Shown here in pieces: positions 40,085 through 53,155 of a DNA stretch of 64,000 bases. The stretch spans positions 206,855 to 270,854 of the forward strand of contig JAUXQH010000095.1 in the NCBI GenBank assembly GCA_030685065.1, written 5' to 3'. The notes below the pieces were generated by a model. It saw only the letters and a list, made by a program, of their open reading frames with translations. It was not told the origin of the DNA and did not search any database. Made by a program: the position numbers and the translations under genes. Within the stretch, counting starts at the first letter, position 1, and each line of letters begins with the position of its first letter. The stretch comes from Pseudomonadota bacterium. Lineage in GTDB: Bacteria; Myxococcota_A; UBA796; SXON01.

Positions 40085-41335
40085 CTACAATGGGCCCGTG
40101 CGGGAAGGCAAGCGCGCGCCCGCCCGCCGACGCACGGCGAGGAGCCCCAGGCCGACACCCAACCACCCCCCGCCGAATCCTCCGCCGCACCCACACGCCG
40201 CCACCGGCACCTCTTCTTCTTCCTCCACCGGCCGCGCCAACCCGTACGCGACCTCCCCATTCTCCGACAGGGCGGTGACCACGAGCGTGTAGGGCCCGTC
40301 GGCTGGCATCTCCCCGAGCTCGCCCGCGATGACATAGGCGAGCGCTACATCTCCCTCGACCGTCACCTCTCCGCTCCCGACATCGATCAGATGGCTCCCA
40401 TACAGCTCGGGCGCGTCGATGACCTCCCACTCCGGCGCCTGGTCGTGCGTCGCCACCCGGATGGGTGTGTCATAGAGGTTGCTCTCGCGGAGCGTCCGCG
40501 CCGCCACCTCCCCCGCCATGCCCGCCATCAGCTCGCCGAAGTCACGCCCGGCCACCCCCTCGATCAGCACGTCCCAGGTCGTGACATTTCCTTCGCCCGC
40601 GATCCACACGTCGCGGATCCCCTCGAGCCCGAACACCCGCTCGTCCAGGTAGGCGTTCAACAGGAGCATCCCATACCCGTGGTATCGCTCCACCCGATCG
40701 AAGCGCGCGTCGGGCCACTGGGCGTACCAATACGACGACTCGGCGTAGGTATCGAGCGTCGGCGCCGCGCGCTCCGCGACCCACTCGCTCGTGGCCTCCC
40801 AGTACCAACTGTCCGCGCGCCCCCCCTGCCAATCGCGCAAGCGGTACTGCAGCATGTGGCCGAATTCGTGCACCGCCACGGACAGGCCGAACTCGGGGTC
40901 CGCTATGTCATAGGCGGGGTTTAGATACGATACGGGGTATCCCTCCGGGTAGTCGTCCGTCGGGTACACGGTGGTGTAGCCCGAGCCGCCCAGCTCGGGG
41001 TCGAGCACCACGCGCAACAGGTACGTGTCTGACGACACGGGCGCCGGCCACCCCCCGTCGTCCACGAGCACGGGCCACGCGGCTTCCAATTGGGCGAGGA
41101 TGGCGTCGGCGCGTGCCGGATCGACCGTGGCATCCTCCCACTGGACGGTAAAGTTGGCTCCGTCCACATGGAACGCGAGGTCCGTGCCGTACGCGCCCTT
41201 TCCCACCGCGCGCGCGCTCCCCGGGGATCTCCCGGAGGCCCCGGCCGTGAACGCCGCCGGGGGCACCACCATCCGCGTGTCCGCGGGCGCCTCTCCCGAG
41301 AGCGCGGCGAGGACATCGGGGAGCAGGCAGTCCAT
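40085..41335 (-). CDS. secreted HExxH metallopeptidase-like protein with MYXO-CTERM-like tail
   Basis: AVHEFGHMLQYRLRDW...EATSEWVAERA; C-term [30 protein letters not shown]. Confidence 0.8.
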   Translation of the reverse strand: MDCLLPDVLAALSGEAPADTRMVVPPAAFTAGASGRSPGSARAVGKGAYGTDLAFHVDGANFTVQWEDATVDPARADAILAQLEAAWPVLVDDGGWPAPVSSDTYLLRVVLDPELGGSGYTTVYPTDDYPEGYPVSYLNPAYDIADPEFGLSVAVHEFGHMLQYRLRDWQGGRADSWYWEATSEWVAERAAPTLDTYAESSYWYAQWPDARFDRVERYHGYGMLLLNAYLDERVFGLEGIRDVWIAGEGNVTTWDVLIEGVAGRDFGELMAGMAGEVAARTLRESNLYDTPIRVATHDQAPEWEVIDAPELYGSHLIDVGSGEVTVEGDVALAYVIAGELGEMPADGPYTLVVTALSENGEVAYGLARPVEEEEEVPVAACGCGGGFGGGWLGVGLGLLAVRRRAGARLPSRTGPL

Positions 41336-41397
41336 CGTCGGTGCAGGATAACCGGGCGGGATAAGCGGGCGGGGGAGCCCGCAGGAGAGTCCCGCGC

Positions 41398-42396
41398 ATG
41401 TTCTCCCTCGACGATCTCCCGCTCGCCCGCGTCCCGCTGCTCGGCGGGCCCACCGCCGTCGAGCCCCTCGGCGCGGACGGTGCGTGGGTCAAGCGCGAGG
41501 ATCGCGCGGGCACCCGCTACGGCGGCAACAAGGTGCGCAAGCTCGAATGGCTCCTGGGCGAGGCGCTCGAATCGGGCCTCGACGTGCTCACCCTCGGCAC
41601 GGTGGGCAGCAACCACCTCGTCGCGACGGCGGTGTACGGCCAGGCGGTCGGCATCCACGTCACGGCCGTGGTCGCACCCCAGCCCGACACCCCCACCGCG
41701 CGTCGGAACGCACGCATCCTCCACGCGCACGCCGAGAGGCTGTACGTCGCCGGGACCGAGGCCTCCATCCCCTTCGTGTTCGCCCGCGCGTGGGCGGCCA
41801 TCCGCCTCTTCGGCGGCCACGCGCCCGCGGTGTTTCCGGTGGGGGGCTCCAACACGCTCGGTTGTATCGGCTGGGTCGGCGGTGGCCTCGAGATCGCCGC
41901 GCAGGTGGCGGCGGGGGAGCTCCCCGCGCCCGACCGCATCTACGTCGCGCTCGGCTCGGGCGGCACCGCCGCGGGGCTGTTGGTCGGGCTCCGGCTCGGC
42001 GGCCTGATGAGCGAGGTCGTCGCCGTCCGCGCCGCCCCGAGCTGGCTCGCCTCTCCCGTGCGCGTGCGCCGCCTCGCCGCGAACACCCTCGCGCTCCTCC
42101 GCCGCCACGGCGCCCCCGCGGCGCGCCTGACCGATCTGCGCATCGTGCACGGCGAGTATGGCCCCGGCTACGCGCGCCCCACCGCCGCCGCGGAAGAGGC
42201 GAGCGCCCGCGCCGAGGGCCTCGGCCTCACGTTGGAGAGCACCTACACCTCCAAGGCCTACGCCGCGATGTTGGCCGAGCCCGGCGGCACGCGCCTGTTC
42301 CTCCACACCGCCAACAGCCGCCCGCTCGAGCCGCTGCTCGCGACGGCGTTGGACGAGGTGCCGGCTTCGCTCGTTGGGCTGTTGCGCAGATCTTAG
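41398..42396 (+). CDS. PLP-dependent ACC deaminase/D-cysteine desulfhydrase family protein
   Basis: VKREDRAGTRYGGNKVRKLEWLLGEAL, LGTVGSNHLVATAVYG, LGSGGTAAGLLVGLRLGG. Confidence 0.88.
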   Translation: MFSLDDLPLARVPLLGGPTAVEPLGADGAWVKREDRAGTRYGGNKVRKLEWLLGEALESGLDVLTLGTVGSNHLVATAVYGQAVGIHVTAVVAPQPDTPTARRNARILHAHAERLYVAGTEASIPFVFARAWAAIRLFGGHAPAVFPVGGSNTLGCIGWVGGGLEIAAQVAAGELPAPDRIYVALGSGGTAAGLLVGLRLGGLMSEVVAVRAAPSWLASPVRVRRLAANTLALLRRHGAPAARLTDLRIVHGEYGPGYARPTAAAEEASARAEGLGLTLESTYTSKAYAAMLAEPGGTRLFLHTANSRPLEPLLATALDEVPASLVGLLRRS

Positions 42397-42536
42397 CGGT
42401 GTTCAATGCGGAGCTGGGCGCCCCCGCTCGCGGACTCGCGGTCGGCCCCTTCCCGGCTCGCTCCGCTCGGTCCGCCGGGCCAGAGCGCCCGTCGAGACCG
42501 GCCGCGCGGACGCGGCCGCCGTCCAGGCGCCTGGCG

Positions 42537-43826
42537 CTACAAATCCCCCGTCGCCGCCAACAACGTCAGCGCCGCCAGATCCCGCTTGGTCCGCTCCTGG
42601 AGCGCCCCCAATTCCGCCGAGAGCAGGCCCACGCGGGCGTCCTCGACCTCGAGGAAGGAGAGGCTGCCCGACGCGAAGCCGACCTCGGCGAGGCGCAGGT
42701 TCTCGCGGGACAGCTCGACCTCGCGCTCGACCGACCCGAGCGCCACCCGCGCGCTCTCGTAGGTGCCCCAGGCGCCGCGCACGGCCTCGTTCGTCGTCTC
42801 CCGCACGCGCTCGGCGGCGAGGCCCGCCATGCGCGCTTCGCTCGCGCGCTTCTGCTGCTGGGCGATGCGGGCGCCGCCGTCCCAGAGCACCCAGTCCGCC
42901 ATGAAGACGACCTGCCACATGTCCTTGTCGTCCGAGAACCCCGTGTTCTCGGTGTAGCTCCACGTAAAACGCCCATCGAGCGTGGGCAGCCACGCGAGGT
43001 TCGCGGCGGTGCGGCCGTACTTCGCGGCGCGCGCCATGTGCTCGGCGGAGAGGATCTCGGGGCGGTGGCCCTGGGCGCGCGCCTCGGCGGCGTCCCGGTC
43101 GGCGTAGGGGAGGGCCCGCTCTTCCGGCAAGGCGACGGGCGTGTCGATCGGCCACCCGGTGAGCCGCGCGAGCGCTTCTTCCGCCGCGCCCTTGCCCTGG
43201 CGAGCCGCCGCGAGCGAGCGCTCGGTGCGCGACACGCCGATCTCGGCCTGGAGCTTCGCCGTCGGCGGGGCGAGCCCCACGTCGACCTGCTGGATCGCGA
43301 GCGCCTCGTGCTTCTTGGCGTGCAACAGAGCGCGCTCCGCGAGGTCGACCGCCTCCCGCGCGACGACCACGCCGTAGTAGGCCTGGGCGATCCCGGAACG
43401 TACGGTCGTGCGTTGCGCCGACTCGTCCAGCCGGCTCGCCTTCACCGCGAGGGTGGCGGCCGAGAACAAGGGGAGCGCCTGCCCGGAGAACAGCGGCTGG
43501 ATCACGCTCGCGTTCCAAGCGAGGTACTCCTTCTTGTTCACGACGATGGGCTCGCCGTCCTCGAAGAAGGACTGGAACTCCTCCGGGATCATCTCCGCGA
43601 AGTCGAGCGCGATCTCGTACTCGTTGATGGTGTAGGTGCCGCCGAGGACGAGCTTGGGCGACAAGAGCGACCATGCCTGCACCTTCACGGTCTCCGCCTG
43701 GACGCGCTGCTCGCGGACGATGCGGAGCTCGGTGCCCCCGCCCTCCGCGGCGGCCCACGCCTCCTCGAGGGTGGCGGCCGAGGCGGCGGGGAGCGAGAGA
43801 AACAGCGAGAACACCATCGGGAACAT
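42537..43826 (-). CDS. TolC-family outer membrane efflux protein
   Basis: MFPMVFSLFLSLPAASAATLEEAWAAAE; coiled-coil repeats; RENLRLAEVGFASGSLSFLEVEDARVGLL; start chosen at 43826 with GGGGGAGG upstream. Confidence 0.85.
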   Translation of the reverse strand: MFPMVFSLFLSLPAASAATLEEAWAAAEGGGTELRIVREQRVQAETVKVQAWSLLSPKLVLGGTYTINEYEIALDFAEMIPEEFQSFFEDGEPIVVNKKEYLAWNASVIQPLFSGQALPLFSAATLAVKASRLDESAQRTTVRSGIAQAYYGVVVAREAVDLAERALLHAKKHEALAIQQVDVGLAPPTAKLQAEIGVSRTERSLAAARQGKGAAEEALARLTGWPIDTPVALPEERALPYADRDAAEARAQGHRPEILSAEHMARAAKYGRTAANLAWLPTLDGRFTWSYTENTGFSDDKDMWQVVFMADWVLWDGGARIAQQQKRASEARMAGLAAERVRETTNEAVRGAWGTYESARVALGSVEREVELSRENLRLAEVGFASGSLSFLEVEDARVGLLSAELGALQERTKRDLAALTLLAATGDL

Positions 43827-43835
43827 CCGGCCTCC

Positions 43836-43869
43836 CCCTTGCGTGCGGTCTGCCCTTGCGTGCGGTCTG
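43836..43869. repeat. exact 2 x 17-nt tandem duplication upstream of tolC-like gene
   Basis: cccttgcgtgcggtctg cccttgcgtgcggtctg. Confidence 0.9.
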
Positions 43870-43920
43870 CGCTGGCGGCGCGGCCCCATCTATCTCCCTT
43901 GCTCGGATAGAGCGGCCGGA

Positions 43921-44335
43921 TGTCCGACCAGCCCGCGCCAGGGCCCTCCTCCCTCGACAAGCTGATCGATCTGTCCGACTCGCACGGTCACATGCCGCGC
44001 GGCGTCGGCATGGTCTCGGGCGTGTTCGCCCTGGTGCTGGGCTGGGCCTCCAGGCGGTGCTCAACCACTGCAACGTGAACATCCGGCTCGGTCCGTTGCG
44101 GTACGTCATCGTCACGCCCAACTTCCACCACTGGCACCACTCGCAGGACGCCGAGGCGATCGACAAGAACTACGCCGCGCACTTCGCGTTCATCGACCAC
44201 CTGTTCGGCACCGCGGTGCAGGCGGAGCGTGCGTGGCCCGATCGGTATGGGGTCAAGGGGGACTACGTGCCCGAGGGGTTCTGGCGGCACCTCCTGTTCC
44301 CGTTCTTCGGCCCGAAGACGGACATGGACCGGTAG
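43921..44335 (+). pseudogene. sterol desaturase/fatty-acid hydroxylase remnant (internal deletion plus frameshift)
   Basis: N-term MSDQPAPGPSSLDKLIDLSDSHGHMPRGVGMVSGVFALVLGWA in frame 1; C-term LQAVLNHCNVNIRLGPLRYVIVTPNFHHWHHSQDAEAIDKNYAAHFAFIDHLFGTA in frame 2; central His-rich region missing. Confidence 0.75.
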
Positions 44336-44368
44336 CGGCGCACGGCGGCGGGCGGTAGCTTGCGGGCG

Positions 44369-45448
44369 ATGTGGCTCTTGCTCCTCCTGGGTTGCTGGGA
44401 CGTCGAACCGGCGGATCGCTCCCAGTGCGAGCTGGCGCACACCACGCGCGTCCTCACGGAAGACGGCGCCACCATCGCCCTCCACCGCCACGCGGCCAGC
44501 GGGCCCCCGGTGGTGCTGGTTCACGGCATCTCGAGCAACCACACCTTCTGGGACCTCGATCCGGCGCACTCCCTGGCGGCCTGGCTCCAGGCGCGCGGGC
44601 ACGACGTGTGGCTGCTCGACCTGCGCGGCCACGGCGCGGCGACGGTGAAGAAGAACGGCCAGCCCCAGCTCATGGGCTGGCGGGTGGACGACTACGGGCG
44701 CCACGACATGAAGGCCGCCGTCAATCACGTGCGCGCCTGCACCGGGTACGACCAGGTCGCGCTCGTGGGCCACTCCATGGGCGGGATGGTGGGGGCCATC
44801 TACGCCGCGACGGGCGGCGCCGACTCGCTCTCGGCGATGGTGCTCGTCGGCAGCCCGGGCACGTTCACCAAGGGCGATCCGATCCTGGGCCTCGCCCAGG
44901 CCGGCCTCGCGGCGGGCGGGTTCGCGCTCGCGTCGGTGGACAGCGCCTCGTTCAGCGCGCTCGCCGCCGACATGAGCCGCGGCCCGCTGAAGCTGACCAT
45001 CCAGGAGCGGCTCTACAACCCGAAAAACTTCGAGCCGGGCACGATCGACCGCATGCTCCGCTCGATCGTGAGCCCGATGTCGCGCGGCGAGATGCGCCAC
45101 TTCTTCCGCATGCTGCGCGACGAGCGGTTCCAGAGCTGGGACGGCACGATCGGCTACCTCGACGCGCTCGCGGACGTGAAGGTGCCCGCCTACCTCATCG
45201 TCGGCGCGGGCGATCGTCTCGTCGCGCCGGCGTGGGTCGAGGCCTACGCGCCCGCGTTCGGCGGCCCCGTCGAGGTGTTCCACGCGGGCATCGCGTCGGG
45301 CCTCGGAGAGGACTACGGCCACCTCGACCTCGGGCTCGGCGAGCGCGCCCCCACCGAGATCTTCCCCCGCATCGACGCCTGGCTCGACCGCTACCCGCCC
45401 GCGCGCGACGGCCAGCCGCCGACGCCCTTCGTCCATCCGGATCCGTAG
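44369..45448 (+). CDS. alpha/beta hydrolase lipoprotein
   Basis: MWLLLLLGC lipobox, VVLVHGISSNHTFW, LVGHSMGGMVG, LIVGAGDRLVAP. Confidence 0.85.
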   Translation: MWLLLLLGCWDVEPADRSQCELAHTTRVLTEDGATIALHRHAASGPPVVLVHGISSNHTFWDLDPAHSLAAWLQARGHDVWLLDLRGHGAATVKKNGQPQLMGWRVDDYGRHDMKAAVNHVRACTGYDQVALVGHSMGGMVGAIYAATGGADSLSAMVLVGSPGTFTKGDPILGLAQAGLAAGGFALASVDSASFSALAADMSRGPLKLTIQERLYNPKNFEPGTIDRMLRSIVSPMSRGEMRHFFRMLRDERFQSWDGTIGYLDALADVKVPAYLIVGAGDRLVAPAWVEAYAPAFGGPVEVFHAGIASGLGEDYGHLDLGLGERAPTEIFPRIDAWLDRYPPARDGQPPTPFVHPDP

Positions 45449-45452
45449 CGGA

Positions 45453-46358
45453 TCAGAGCCGCGGCGCGGAGGCTGTCTCGGGCTCGTCTTCGGGGCGGAA
45501 CGGGGTCTCCGGGGAGACGCCCTTGCGAAACTGCAGCAGGACGATGATCACGCCCGCGACCGCGACCGGGATCGAGATGAGCTGGGAGGTCGTGAACAGG
45601 CCGAAGTAGTCGAGCCCACGCACCTCGTCGCCGCGCATCGACTCGTTGATCGGCCGCCACATCGAGTAGAGCAGGAGCACGGACGCGATGACCTGCCCGT
45701 CGAACTTCCGGTAGCGCCAGATCACGGACGTGATGGCGAAGATCGTCAGCGCGGCGGCGGACTCCCAGAGCTGGGTCGGGTACACGACCACGTTGTTGTG
45801 GCCCACGCCGTGGCGGGTCATCTCGCCGAGGAAGGGGAAGTGCCCGAAGGCGAAGAGCTGCCCGCCGCTGAAGGTGTCGGGAAACAGCGGCGTGGCGTTC
45901 GTCGGCAGGCTGAACTCCGCGCCGTGGCAGCACCCGGCGAGAAAGCAGCCGATCCGGCCGAAGGCGAGCCCCAGCATCACGGTCGGGCCGATGACGTCGG
46001 CGAGCTTCCACGCGTCGATGCCCTTGCGCGTCGCGTACAGGACGGTCCCGATGCCCGCGAGGATGAACCCGCCGTAGAACGCGAAGCCCCCCTGCCACAG
46101 CCGGAAGAAGATCATCGGGTCAGCGAAGAACACGTCCGGCGTGGCCATCAGGAAGTGGAGGAGCCGCGCGCCCGCGAGCCCGAGCGAGATCGCGACGAGG
46201 TACACGCCCACCATCTTGTCGGGGTCGATGCCCACACGGGCCGCGCGCCGGTGCGACACGATCACCGCCGCGAGGAAGGCGAGCGTGATCATGAGGCCCC
46301 AGCTGTTGTAGGGGACCTCGCCGAAAGCCGTCTGCTGCGTGTGGAGGGTCGGGTACAT
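45453..46358 (-). CDS. lgt: prolipoprotein diacylglyceryl transferase
   Basis: GRIGCFLAGCCHGAE signature; MYPTLHTQQTAFGEVPYNSWGLMITLAFLAA. Confidence 0.93.
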   Translation of the reverse strand: MYPTLHTQQTAFGEVPYNSWGLMITLAFLAAVIVSHRRAARVGIDPDKMVGVYLVAISLGLAGARLLHFLMATPDVFFADPMIFFRLWQGGFAFYGGFILAGIGTVLYATRKGIDAWKLADVIGPTVMLGLAFGRIGCFLAGCCHGAEFSLPTNATPLFPDTFSGGQLFAFGHFPFLGEMTRHGVGHNNVVVYPTQLWESAAALTIFAITSVIWRYRKFDGQVIASVLLLYSMWRPINESMRGDEVRGLDYFGLFTTSQLISIPVAVAGVIIVLLQFRKGVSPETPFRPEDEPETASAPRL

Positions 46359-46426
46359 CGCCGGACGTCTATCGCGCCACCCGGGCGGAAGATTCCGCGC
46401 GCCCGGGAGGACGTGCGGCGCCCCCC

Positions 46427-47200
46427 TTGACGCCACCCCGCCGACGAGGGTCCGGCACCCCGCGACGGACGTCGGCGCTCTCCATCACCAAAGCCGGCGT
46501 TCTACCATTGGCACACCGCGTGCTCGGGGCCCCGCCGGGAGGTCGGATGCGACCAAGAGAACGGTACCTGCTCGCGGGCCCGGACGGCGCCGGGGCATCG
46601 GATCTGGTGGCGTTGGTGCTCGGCACCGGCGCGGGCGGGCGAACCGCGCGGGCCATCGCGACCGATCTGCTCGACAAGTTCGGGGGGCTCCGCGGCATCG
46701 CCACCGCGCCGCCGGCGGCGCTCGCGGCGGTTCGCGGGGTCGGCCCGGTTCGCGCCGTGCGCCTCCACGCCGGGATCACGCTCGGTCAGCGCGCGCGCGC
46801 CGACGTGGCGCCCACCCTCAGCGCCATCTCCGACGCCACCGACGCCGCGACGTGGTTCACGCCGGCGCTCGAGGGGCTCGACCACGAGGAGCTCCACGCG
46901 CTCTACCTCGACCGTCGCGGCCGGCCGCTCGCCTACCGCCGGCTCACCACGGGCAGCGACGCCGCCACGATCATCGATCCCCGCCAGATCCTCCGCCCCG
47001 CGATCGAGCTCGGCGCCACCTACGTCATCCTCGGCCACAACCACCCGAGCGGTGACCCCGAGCCGTCGGTAGAGGATGTACGCACGACCCGCATCGTCGC
47101 GTCGGCGGGAAAGACCCTCGGCGTCACCCTGCGCGACCACCTCGTGGTCGGCGGCGGGCGGTGGGTGTCGATGGGGAGCCGGGGGGAAGTGGGGGTTTAG
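46427..47200 (+). CDS. radC: RadC-family JAB-domain protein
   Basis: GATYVILGHNHPSGDPEPSVEDVRTTRIV JAMM motif; HhH-like region; start may be 46547 (MRPRERYLL). Confidence 0.88.
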   Translation: MTPPRRRGSGTPRRTSALSITKAGVLPLAHRVLGAPPGGRMRPRERYLLAGPDGAGASDLVALVLGTGAGGRTARAIATDLLDKFGGLRGIATAPPAALAAVRGVGPVRAVRLHAGITLGQRARADVAPTLSAISDATDAATWFTPALEGLDHEELHALYLDRRGRPLAYRRLTTGSDAATIIDPRQILRPAIELGATYVILGHNHPSGDPEPSVEDVRTTRIVASAGKTLGVTLRDHLVVGGGRWVSMGSRGEVGV

Positions 47201-48814
47201 TCAGTCCTCGATCCCCCACCGGCGCAGCTTGTACAACAGGCTCGACCGCGCCACCCCGAGCATCCGCGCCGCCTGCGACCGGTTGCCGTTCGCCTTGCGC
47301 AGGGCTTCTACGATGACCTCCCGCTCGGCCTCCTCGATGGCGTTCCGGTTGGTCCACACCGCGGTCGTGCCGCTGTCGCGCTCGAGCGGGTTGAAGACGA
47401 GGCTCGCCGCGTCGATGGCGGGGCCGTAGAGCACGAAGGCCCGCGTCAACACGTTGCGCATCTCGCGGGCGTTGCCGGGCCACGGGTAGGCCTTGAGCGC
47501 CTCGTGCGCGTCGGGAGAGAGCGTGATGTTGGGGGAGATGCGCTTCGCGAGGGTCTCCGCGACGATGGGGATGTCGTCGGGGCGCTCGCGGAGGGTCGGG
47601 AGGCGCACGGCGAGCACGGCGAGGCGGAAGTAGAGGTCGGTGCGGAAGGTCCCCTTCTTCGAGTCCTCCATGAGGCTGCGGTTCGTGGCCGCGATCACCC
47701 GCACGTCGGGAAAGGTGGGCTCGCTCCCGCCGACGCGGCGCACCTCCCCGCTCTCGAGCGAGCGCAGGAGCTTGCTCTGGGCCTCCTCGGGCAGCTCGCC
47801 CACCTCGTCGAGGAACAGCGTTCCGGCGTCCGCGCGTTGGAACGCGCCGTCCCGACGCTCGGTGGCGCCGGTGAACGCCCCCTTCTCGTGTCCGAAGAGC
47901 TCCGACTCGAACAACGACGCGGTGATCGCCCCGCAGTTGAGCGCGACGAACGGCCGCCCGGCCCGCGGGCTCGCGTCGTGGAGGGCGCGCGCCGCGAGCT
48001 CCTTGCCGGTGCCCGACTCGCCGATGAGCAGCACGGGCGCGTGGTGCGCCGCCATCCGTCGCAACATCCCGAACGCACGCCGCATCGGCTCGGAGACGCC
48101 CACCATCTCGCCGAAGCGGTCGGCCATGGGGGCGTCCTCGCGCACGTCCCATCCCACGGCGAACTCGGTGTTTCCGATGCGGATCTCCTCGCCGGGAAAC
48201 ACCGGGAGGATGTCGCGGATGCGGGCCGGCCCGAGGAACGCCGCGCCCAGCCCGGGCTCGATCATCGTCCGCCCGTTGAGGAGCCGCACCCGCACGTGAT
48301 CCTTGACGAGCCCGGGGTCGGGCAGGACCACCCGGCTGCCGAACCCGCCCACCGCCACGCGCCCGCCGCGAAGCCGGAACCGCCGCCCCTCACCGGGGCC
48401 GCTCGCGATGGTGAGCCACGCCTCGGCGATCGTGAGCTGCTCGCCCCCGGAGGAGACGATCTCCTCCGCGCGCTGCTCGGTCTGCGCCTCCTCGGTCGGG
48501 GCGGCGAGCACGTCGGTGTGGATGTCGACCCGCGCGGTGAAGGGGCCGAAGCGCAACAGATCGCCGTGCTCGAGCTCGCACCGCGACACGCGCTCGCCGT
48601 TGCGAAAGGTGCCGTTGCTCGATCGGTCCACCAGCGACCAGCCACCGTGGTGCGGATCGATGAGGCAGTGCGAGCGGCTCACCTCGTCGTCGGGGAGCAC
48701 GACGTCGCAGTCGTCGACGCGTCCGATGCGGGTTCGGCCCTCGCGCAGGCGGGCGACGAACAACGGAGGATCCCCGGCCGCGTAGGGGCCTCGGTAGAAT
48801 TCGAGTCGCGCCAT
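47201..48814 (-). CDS. sigma54-dependent activator with N-terminal FHA (probably two) and Fis HTH
   Basis: [106 protein letters not shown]. Confidence 0.95.
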   Translation of the reverse strand: MARLEFYRGPYAAGDPPLFVARLREGRTRIGRVDDCDVVLPDDEVSRSHCLIDPHHGGWSLVDRSSNGTFRNGERVSRCELEHGDLLRFGPFTARVDIHTDVLAAPTEEAQTEQRAEEIVSSGGEQLTIAEAWLTIASGPGEGRRFRLRGGRVAVGGFGSRVVLPDPGLVKDHVRVRLLNGRTMIEPGLGAAFLGPARIRDILPVFPGEEIRIGNTEFAVGWDVREDAPMADRFGEMVGVSEPMRRAFGMLRRMAAHHAPVLLIGESGTGKELAARALHDASPRAGRPFVALNCGAITASLFESELFGHEKGAFTGATERRDGAFQRADAGTLFLDEVGELPEEAQSKLLRSLESGEVRRVGGSEPTFPDVRVIAATNRSLMEDSKKGTFRTDLYFRLAVLAVRLPTLRERPDDIPIVAETLAKRISPNITLSPDAHEALKAYPWPGNAREMRNVLTRAFVLYGPAIDAASLVFNPLERDSGTTAVWTNRNAIEEAEREVIVEALRKANGNRSQAARMLGVARSSLLYKLRRWGIED

Positions 48815-48848
48815 GCGCGGATGTTACCACCAGTGCGATGAGACGCGG

Positions 48849-49376
48849 ATGATCCCGATCGTTGCGCTGCTTGGCTGCGTGGCCGCCTGGCGCCCGGACG
48901 CGCCGGGGCGGTTCGACCTCGTGGTGCCCGACGGGTGGACGATCACCCAGAACCGCCGTTGGCTCGGCAACGACGTGTTCGTCCTGGTCGAACCCGCCGC
49001 GCGCGCCACCATCACGATCCAGCTCCTCCGGGTCGACGCGGCCTCGGCCGACGTGCCCCTCGATCTGCTCGCGGAGACCCGCGCCCTGTCCATGGGCCGC
49101 ACCCTCGGCGTGGTGAACTCCCGCTCGGAGATGCACCACATCGCGCTCGACGACCACGAGGCCTGGGCGGTGACCGGGCGGCGGAAGTGGCAATTCGTGG
49201 AGGGCGACTACACCGCGGTGTTCGCACGCGTCGGGCCGCACGTGGCCGCGATCACGCTCCAGGCGCCGGCCGGCCAGCTCGACACCGTCCTGCTCGGCTG
49301 GTCCATCGTCCTCCAGACCCTGCGCTTCCCCCGCGATCCGATCTCCCCCGACGCGCCCCAGTTCGAGGTGGACTGA
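48849..49376 (+). CDS. hypothetical lipoprotein
   Basis: MIPIVALLGCVAAW short lipobox N-terminus. Confidence 0.65.
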   Translation: MIPIVALLGCVAAWRPDAPGRFDLVVPDGWTITQNRRWLGNDVFVLVEPAARATITIQLLRVDAASADVPLDLLAETRALSMGRTLGVVNSRSEMHHIALDDHEAWAVTGRRKWQFVEGDYTAVFARVGPHVAAITLQAPAGQLDTVLLGWSIVLQTLRFPRDPISPDAPQFEVD

Positions 49377-50203
49377 TGGCGCGGCTCCGCTGCGAGGTCC
49401 TCGAGCGGGAGGGCGCCCTCCCCCGGATCGTGCGGGACGAGGCGGGCAGGGTCCTGCGCCTCCACCGCGACGCGCCGCCCGCGGGCGCCGACTGGCTCGG
49501 GCACATCGGTGGCATCGGGGTCTGGGCGACCCCGAACGAGGGTGCCGACACGATGGATGCGCTCGAGGTGGTCTGGCTCGACACGCCGGCCCTCGACGAG
49601 GTGGGCGTCGTCGTCGGCCCCGATCGCGGCGACGCCCTGGGCTTGTTCGACTCCCCGACCAGCGCGGCGACCGGCGAGCACACCGAGGGCGCGCCTTCGG
49701 GGTTCGACCGCGCGGGCGAGCAGCGCCGCACCTCAGTGCTCGCGTGGATCGCCGCCGAGGAGGGCCATGCCCTCGCCCCGCCGCAGGGAGACGAGCCCGT
49801 CCAGGGACCTCCGTGCCAGCCCCTCAAGCGCCTGGTGGCCGACGAGCCGCTCGATCCGCTCCCGGCGCTCGAGGGCGTGCCTCGGCCCCGCCCGACTGCG
49901 CTCGCCTCGGCCCCGCGGCGCGAGCTGGCGCCCGAGCGCGAGGACACGGCCACCCAGATCGAAGGGCTCGAGGGCATGCTCGACCGACGCTACGAGGCCG
50001 ACGCGACCTCGCCGGACGGCGCCCCCCCGCTCGACACCCTCCCGCGGCGAGACAGCCTGGCTGGCGCGCGGGCACCCGACGCGCGCGACTCGGACGGTGG
50101 CCCGCCCGACGCGACCCTCTCAGGCGCGACGGCCCCACGGCTCGCGCTGCTGTTCGCGCTGGCGGCCGCGGTGATCGCCTGGGCGCTGCAAGCGGCCGGG
50201 TGA
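49376..50203 (+). CDS. hypothetical protein with C-terminal TM anchor
   Basis: ATG overlaps previous TGA; acidic/Pro-rich linker then APRLALLFALAAAVIAWALQAAG. Confidence 0.6.
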   Translation: MARLRCEVLEREGALPRIVRDEAGRVLRLHRDAPPAGADWLGHIGGIGVWATPNEGADTMDALEVVWLDTPALDEVGVVVGPDRGDALGLFDSPTSAATGEHTEGAPSGFDRAGEQRRTSVLAWIAAEEGHALAPPQGDEPVQGPPCQPLKRLVADEPLDPLPALEGVPRPRPTALASAPRRELAPEREDTATQIEGLEGMLDRRYEADATSPDGAPPLDTLPRRDSLAGARAPDARDSDGGPPDATLSGATAPRLALLFALAAAVIAWALQAAG

Positions 50204-50213
50204 ACGACCGCCA

Positions 50214-53115
<2,902 letters not shown>

Positions 53116-53155
53116 TACGGGGTTAGCTCCCGCTCGGGCGGGGGCGAGCGGGCCG

